NCBI GenBank assembly: GCA_012727545.1
Contig: JAAYHA010000090.1
Span: 1 to 32,282 of the forward strand
Direction: 5' to 3'
DNA: 32,282 nucleotides
Source: Synergistaceae bacterium
GTDB lineage: Bacteria; Synergistota; Synergistia; Synergistales; Synergistaceae
Part shown: piece by piece, positions 27,757 to 32,282 of the stretch
Numbering within the stretch: position 1 is the stretch's first letter
Layout of the letters: every line of letters begins with the position of its first letter
Position numbers and translations under genes: made by a program
Notes under the pieces: model-generated
Seen by the model: the letters and a program-made list of their open reading frames with translations, nothing else
Told to the model about the DNA's origin: nothing
Databases searched by the model: none

Positions 27757-27894
27757 ATGAGGAGACCAGCATATCTTGTTTTTAACGGCATATCGTCATC
27801 TTCTCTCTCTTCCGGCGTTTCTTCCTCATGCGGCGGCTCTGGTTGTCATTGCCGGTCCCGAAACGTGTACCCGATGAATAGAGAAAATAACTAA
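27757..27894 (+). CDS. 45-aa leader peptide rich in Ser/Gly/Cys (attenuator leader)
   Basis: ATG 27757 with RBS AAAGGAG at about 27743-27749. Translation MRRPAYLVFNGISSSSLSSGVSSSCGGSGCHCRSRNVYPMNRENN*; 11 Ser, 5 Gly, 3 Cys codons; followed by terminator/antiterminator. Confidence 0.8.
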   Translation: MRRPAYLVFNGISSSSLSSGVSSSCGGSGCHCRSRNVYPMNRENN

Positions 27895-27958
27895 ATTTTC
27901 TAGAACATCAAGGCGTTTCAGGGACCGGAGGAATTTCTTCCGGTCCCTTTTGTATTTA
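27815..27958 (+). promoter_or_regulatory. transcription attenuator: competing leader pairings upstream of serine biosynthesis genes
   Basis: Antiterminator CCGGTCCC-GAAACG (27852-27865) pairs with CGTTTC-A-GGGACCGG (27914-27928), 14 bp with one bulged A. Its 3' arm is also the 5' arm of the terminator. A second GGCGTTTC copy at 27814-27821 can pair with GAAACGT (27860-27866). Confidence 0.78.
27921..27953 (+). terminator. rho-independent terminator of the attenuator
   Basis: GGGACCGGAGGA-ATT-TCTTCCGGTCCC (12 bp with one G-U) followed by TTTTGT. Confidence 0.88.
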
Positions 27959-27994
27959 AAAAATTTTGATCATCAAAATAAGGAGGAAAAATGA

Positions 27995-29140
27995 ATGAAC
28001 ACGAAATATCTGCTTACCCCAGGCCCGGTGGAACTGCCGGCAGAAGTACTGAGGGCTGGTGCACGTCCGCTTATAGGACACAGGTGCCCTGCTTTTTCAC
28101 AGCTCTTTACCGGGATCGAAAACAAGCTCCGGGAACTGTTAAAAAGCGAAGGACCGGTAATAATACTTCCCTCTTCCGGGACGGGAGCCCTTGAATGCAT
28201 GGCGGTCAATTTTCTTGAAAAGGGCGACAAATTTATTTCTATCTCATGCGGCGTTTTTGGCAACAGATTTCGTGAGATTGCACTTAGAACAGGTGCTGAA
28301 GGCATCAATATCGATGTTCAGTTCGGCGACGCTGTGACACCGGCGATCGCAGCGGAAGCAGTTAAAAACAATCCCGACTGTAAGGTTATGATGATAACCC
28401 AAAATGAAACATCAACAGGAGTTGTCAATCCCATCAAAGAAATAATAGCGGCAATTCCCGAAAAAGATCGCCCTCTCATATTGGTAGACGGGGTCAGTTC
28501 CGTCGGGGCAATGGAATGTTTTCCGCAGGAATGGGGTATCGATGCGATAGGCACTGCTTCTCAAAAAGGGCTGCTGACACCTCCGGGACTCGGCCTCGTA
28601 TGGCTTTCTGAAAAAGCATGGAATGCGCTTGAAGGAAAAACATGTCCCAGTTACAGCTATGACCTGAAACTCCACAGAAAAGACCTGGAGGCGAAATCCC
28701 CCGCAAACCCCTTTACTCCTCCGGTGTCCCTCTACTATGCCCTTGATGAGGCACTTAATGAGATTTTGGAAGTTGGAACAGAGTCCTGGTTCAAATCCAG
28801 AAAGAAGTACGCAGATGCACTGGCGGCCGGACTTGAAGCAATGGGATTCGATCTGTTGGTCAAGAGTCCGGAGGCGCGCTCACCGGGAGTTACAGCCTTC
28901 AGATATCCCGTAGGCGATACAGAAGCAGTTCGCAAAAAACTTCGCGCGATGGGAATAGAAACAGCGGGCGGACAGGGAAAACTTAAAGGAGAACTTATCA
29001 GGGCCGCACATTATAACAATTGGGGATGGCCCGAACTTTGCATCATTCTTGGTTCGCTCTACGCGGCCGCCGATATGGCTAAAGCCATGAAAAAAGACTT
29101 CCTGGCAGAAGCCTGGAATGTATGGAACAGGGAGGACTGA
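27995..29140 (+). CDS. class V aminotransferase (alanine-glyoxylate / serine-pyruvate family); probable phosphoserine or serine transaminase
   Basis: YLLTPGPVELPAEVL, SGTGALECMAVNFLEKGDKF, ILVDGVSSVGAMECFPQEWGIDAIGTASQKGLLTPPGLGLVWLS; directly upstream of serA. Confidence 0.93.
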   Translation: MNTKYLLTPGPVELPAEVLRAGARPLIGHRCPAFSQLFTGIENKLRELLKSEGPVIILPSSGTGALECMAVNFLEKGDKFISISCGVFGNRFREIALRTGAEGINIDVQFGDAVTPAIAAEAVKNNPDCKVMMITQNETSTGVVNPIKEIIAAIPEKDRPLILVDGVSSVGAMECFPQEWGIDAIGTASQKGLLTPPGLGLVWLSEKAWNALEGKTCPSYSYDLKLHRKDLEAKSPANPFTPPVSLYYALDEALNEILEVGTESWFKSRKKYADALAAGLEAMGFDLLVKSPEARSPGVTAFRYPVGDTEAVRKKLRAMGIETAGGQGKLKGELIRAAHYNNWGWPELCIILGSLYAAADMAKAMKKDFLAEAWNVWNRED

Positions 29141-30795
29141 TGGCGATGGCTGAAAATAAAAAATGGAAGGTACTGGTGGCCGAGACAGTTGGCGAGGCCG
29201 GACTTCAGATACTCAGGGATGCCCCTGACATTGAACTTATAGAAGAAGTTGGAATGTCACGCGAAAAACTGCTTAAAAAACTGCCCGAAATGGATGCAGT
29301 CCTAACCAGAAGCGGTACAAAGATGGACGAGGAAGCCCTTAACGCTGCTGTAAAATTAAAGGTAGTTGCCCGTGCAGGTGTCGGCGTCGACAATGTCAAT
29401 GTCCCTGTTGCGAGCCGCAAGGGAGTCGTGGTAATAAATGCACCTACCGGAAACACTCTTGCGGCAGCAGAGTTGACAATGGCTCTGATGCTTGGTCTCG
29501 TAAGAATGGTCCCCCAGGCATTCGGCTCACTCAAGAGCGGTGAATGGGACAGAAAAAGATTCTCAGGCCATCAGCTCAGCGGAAAGAAGGTACTCGTTCT
29601 TGGGCTTGGAAGGATAGGAGCTGCAGTTGCCCAACGCTGCCGTGCTTTTGGAATGGACGTGATGGCATACGATCCTTACACTCCCAAGAAAAAGGCCGAA
29701 TCACTCGGCATACCAATGAGGGAAGACCTTGCCGACGCGCTTTCCGTTGCTGACGTAGTTACCCTTCACATGCCGCTGACATCTGACACTACAAATCTTA
29801 TCGATGAAAAAATGCTGAAGGCATTTAAAAAGGGAGCGTATCTTATCAACTGTGCAAGAGGCGGCATAGTGGACGAAAAGGCTGCAGCTGATGCGGTAAG
29901 GGACGGAAGGCTTTCAGGGATAGCATTTGATGTCTATACTGCGGAACCTCTGTGTGAAGGCCACCCCTTTTTAGCCAAAGACATTGAGGACAGGATCGTT
30001 ATAACCCCGCACCTTGGAGCCAGTACTGAAGAGGCACAGACAGAGGTGGCAAAGATCGCTGCAGAGAACATGATAGCGGCACTGCGGGGAGAACCATATG
30101 AACATGCCGTCAATCTCCCCTTTCTGGAACAGAAACTCAACAAGGCCCAGAAGGCATTCCTGCAGCTTTCAAGGAAAATGGGAATACTCGGTGCAAAACT
30201 TGCGGAAACAGAGTGCGGAGCTGTCCATAGCTGCCACATTATGCTTCGCGGGGACATGTTCAATGAAGATGAACCAATGCCAAACAGGCTTTGTGCTTAC
30301 AGTATAGCTGTACTAAAAGGCCTTTTTGAGGTCAGCCGGGGTCCGGAAGTTTCATACATGCTTGCTCCTCTGCTTGCCAAGGACAGCGGTCTGACAGTGG
30401 AAGAGAGCATCGGAGATCCCAAAACATATAAAAACACTGTTGAGATAATCCTGGATGCCGAGAAATGCAAAGTGTCGCTTATAGGTACCATCACTGAAGA
30501 GGGCCGTATGCGTATCGTAAAGGTAAACGAATATTGGCTCGACTTTGTTCCCAACGGTAAGCTCATACTTTTCCAGAATCATGACAGGCCCGGAGTAATA
30601 GGAAAGATCGGAAATATACTTGGCGAAGCTAAGATCAACATTGCTAATTTTGCCCTTGGAAGAAAGGACAACAGCGGTCTTGCCCTAGGTGCGCTTGAGA
30701 TAGACAGCGACATTGACGAATCGATCAGGAAAAAACTGGAAAAGAGCGGGGACATGCTCTGGCTCACCCTAATAGATTTTACGGACGCTGAGTAG
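29140..30795 (+). CDS. serA: D-3-phosphoglycerate dehydrogenase with C-terminal ACT domain
   Basis: AVLTRSGTKMDEEALNAAVKLKVVARAGVGVDNVNVPVASRKGVVVINAPTGNTLAAAELTMALML, VLGLGRIGAAVAQR; ACT-type C-terminus LILFQNHDRPGVIGKIGNILGEAKINIANFALGRK. ATGA overlap with the aminotransferase stop. Confidence 0.97.
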   Translation: MAMAENKKWKVLVAETVGEAGLQILRDAPDIELIEEVGMSREKLLKKLPEMDAVLTRSGTKMDEEALNAAVKLKVVARAGVGVDNVNVPVASRKGVVVINAPTGNTLAAAELTMALMLGLVRMVPQAFGSLKSGEWDRKRFSGHQLSGKKVLVLGLGRIGAAVAQRCRAFGMDVMAYDPYTPKKKAESLGIPMREDLADALSVADVVTLHMPLTSDTTNLIDEKMLKAFKKGAYLINCARGGIVDEKAAADAVRDGRLSGIAFDVYTAEPLCEGHPFLAKDIEDRIVITPHLGASTEEAQTEVAKIAAENMIAALRGEPYEHAVNLPFLEQKLNKAQKAFLQLSRKMGILGAKLAETECGAVHSCHIMLRGDMFNEDEPMPNRLCAYSIAVLKGLFEVSRGPEVSYMLAPLLAKDSGLTVEESIGDPKTYKNTVEIILDAEKCKVSLIGTITEEGRMRIVKVNEYWLDFVPNGKLILFQNHDRPGVIGKIGNILGEAKINIANFALGRKDNSGLALGALEIDSDIDESIRKKLEKSGDMLWLTLIDFTDAE

Positions 30796-30826
30796 TTTTT
30801 CTTAATTAACATCATAGAACGGTAGG

Positions 30827-30878
30827 CGGCAGGCGGGATAAATGCAGAGATCAACCATTCTCCAGCCTGCCGGTTTTT
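30827..30878 (+). terminator. probable terminator after serA
   Basis: CGGCAGGC (30827-30834)/GCCTGCCG (30865-30872) followed by GTTTTTG. Confidence 0.65.
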
Positions 30879-30923
30879 GTGACACTGCGTGAATTTTTTT
30901 GAAAGACACAGATTTTTTGCCGG

Positions 30924-30953
30924 TTGATTTAATGGCAGCATCTGATCTATGAT
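30924..30953 (+). promoter_or_regulatory. putative promoter of the DMT-type gene: TTGATT-N18-TATGAT
   Basis: -35 TTGATT 30924-30929; -10 TATGAT 30948-30953. Confidence 0.5.
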
Positions 30954-31034
30954 ATCCTGGTCCCGGCCGGAGAGCCCAAAACTTTCTGACCGGTCTGCGA
31001 AGGAAATGGATCTTCCGGGGAGGATAAGAAAGAA

Positions 31035-31460
31035 ATGCTGAACTACTATTGGCCCATAGGATTTATCGTTTTTTCAAATGTTCTGTATCACGTCTGTTCA
31101 AAATCATTATCAGGCGGAGCTGACCCATATTTTTCGCTCCTTGTAACATACCTGGTAGCAGCATCGATCTGCCTGGGCCTCTACCTCTACACCGGCAACG
31201 TCAAGGATATTTCCATTGACGTAAGAGGGATAAAATGGAACAGCATACTGCTTGGTGCAGCTATAGTCTGTCTTGAGCTTGGATTTATAATGATGTACAA
31301 AGTCGGCTGGAACATCAGTATTGGATCGCTGGTAGCCAATATTTGCCTTGCTGTCGCACTGGTACTGATAGGAGTTTTCTTTTACAGGGAAAACCTTAGC
31401 ATGAACAACATCATCGGAATGATCCTCTGCATTTCAGGGTTGATATTTATCAACCGATAA
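31035..31460 (+). CDS. half-size DMT superfamily (EamA/SMR-like) membrane protein
   Basis: 141 aa with about four hydrophobic segments; C-terminal LVLIGVFFYRENLSMNNIIGMILCISGLIFINR is DMT-like. Confidence 0.75.
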   Translation: MLNYYWPIGFIVFSNVLYHVCSKSLSGGADPYFSLLVTYLVAASICLGLYLYTGNVKDISIDVRGIKWNSILLGAAIVCLELGFIMMYKVGWNISIGSLVANICLAVALVLIGVFFYRENLSMNNIIGMILCISGLIFINR

Positions 31461-31501
31461 GTGATCCGGAGGCAGTACATAATATTTTGTTCTGAAAAAG
31501 A

Positions 31502-31540
31502 AAAGGGCTGCCCGGTCTTGTCCGGCCAGCCCTTTAATTA
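31502..31540. terminator. bidirectional terminator between convergent genes
   Basis: AAAGGGCTG (31502-31510)/CAGCCCTTT (31527-31535), inner CCGG/CCGG; T-runs on both strands. Confidence 0.75.
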
Positions 31541-31560
31541 TTAGTTGTTCCCGGTGAAAA

Positions 31561-32190
31561 TTATTGCAGTGCTTTGTCAAGTATCGCTGTTGCCTTCTCT
31601 GCGTTTATGCTTAGCTGCTGAAGAGCCTCTGTCATACGGGCTTTGAAGTCCGCTGCAAAAGTTTCGTCAGTTACGCCGGGAAGATTTATCTTTACATTGT
31701 AAGCTGCAGCTTTTCCGGCCGCTTCTCCCAGAAGTGCAGCGCTTCCTGCATCGCTTATCGTATTGGTGTTTCCGTTTTTTGCTGCCAGATAAGCCAGCTC
31801 AGTCATTTCTACACATGCTTCCAAGGTAAGAAGTGGGACCTCTGTTGCAAGTTTTGAGGCCTCTCCCATGGCTTTTTTGCGGATACACTTCTCTTCCTCT
31901 GTGGCCTTTGGCATTTTCATTGCTGCCATAAAAGTATTGAAGGATTCGGTGTCCCTGTTCATCAGCTCTACGAACTTGAATCTCAGGGACTCGCTTTTGC
32001 CTACTACGTCCTCCATCAGCTGCCAGCTCTCTTTGTATTTTTCCTTGCCTATAGTAAGGTTGGCTACCATTGAAACGAGTGCTGAACCAAGAGAGGCGCA
32101 AAGGGCCGCTACGCTTCCTCCCCCGGGTGCCGGTGAATCGGAGGCAAGTTCGTCGAGAAACGCGCGTATTTCCATTCTTTCAAATTTCAT
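31561..32190 (-). CDS. cyclodeaminase/cyclohydrolase family protein (FTCD C-terminal domain-like; methenyl-THF cyclohydrolase FchA-like)
   Basis: FLDELASDSPAPGGGSVAALCASLGSALVSMVANLTIGKEKY. Confidence 0.9.
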   Translation of the reverse strand: MKFERMEIRAFLDELASDSPAPGGGSVAALCASLGSALVSMVANLTIGKEKYKESWQLMEDVVGKSESLRFKFVELMNRDTESFNTFMAAMKMPKATEEEKCIRKKAMGEASKLATEVPLLTLEACVEMTELAYLAAKNGNTNTISDAGSAALLGEAAGKAAAYNVKINLPGVTDETFAADFKARMTEALQQLSINAEKATAILDKALQ

Positions 32191-32203
32191 AGAGATCCCC
32201 CCT

Positions 32204-32281
32204 CTATCCTTTTACAAGTTTTGTCAGATAATCATCGTCAGCTATAAACGGAACGGTGATGTGTCCGTCGCTTCTCTTGCG
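32204..32281 (-). CDS. C-terminal 25 codons of an upstream minus-strand gene, truncated by window end; product not identifiable
   Basis: Frame ...RKRSDGHITVPFIADDDYLTKLVKG* just upstream of the cyclodeaminase RBS. Confidence 0.5.
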   Translation of the reverse strand, partial: RKRSDGHITVPFIADDDYLTKLVKG

Positions 32282-32282
32282 G

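Noticed and set aside
27991-28194. 67-aa ORF starting 4 nt before the aminotransferase start
   Set aside because: Wrong frame relative to a long, conserved class V aminotransferase; coincidental ATGAATG.
1-32282. Transposons, prophage, tRNA/rRNA genes
   Set aside because: No transposase, integrase, phage structural genes or recognisable tRNA/rRNA sequences were seen; gene content is conserved housekeeping.

Overview
This window is a dense, conserved-gene bacterial chromosome segment. Gene content (whiA, rapZ and yvcK in an apparently diderm-type gene set, cyclodeaminase, DUF4911-like protein) suggests Synergistota, but that is inference. Plus strand: moaA (partial)-moaC-mog-like, rapZ-yvcK-whiA-glycogen debranching enzyme, and gap-pgk-tpiA. 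Minus strand: recN to hinT (nadK, recN, rplU, rpmA, obg, nadD, LCP, rsfS, hinT), the xseB-ispA-dxs-tlyA block upstream of it, and an mltG-DUF4911-tldD-ftsK run. Plus-strand rpmB lies between the last two. The right end has a serine biosynthesis operon (class V aminotransferase + serA), a half-size DMT-type membrane protein, and a minus-strand cyclodeaminase gene. The most notable element is at about 27687-27960 and is not in the supplied ORF track. It comprises a sigma70-like promoter, a 45-codon leader ORF (MRRPAYLVFNGISSSSLSSGVSSSCGGSGCHCRSRNVYPMNRENN) rich in Ser, Gly and Cys, a strong rho-independent terminator, and a competing 14-bp antiterminator pairing. It sits directly upstream of the serine biosynthesis genes. 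This is the architecture of a ribosome-mediated attenuator sensing charged tRNA-Ser (possibly also Gly and Cys). A repeat-rich, hairpin-rich intergenic stretch lies just upstream at 27332-27657.
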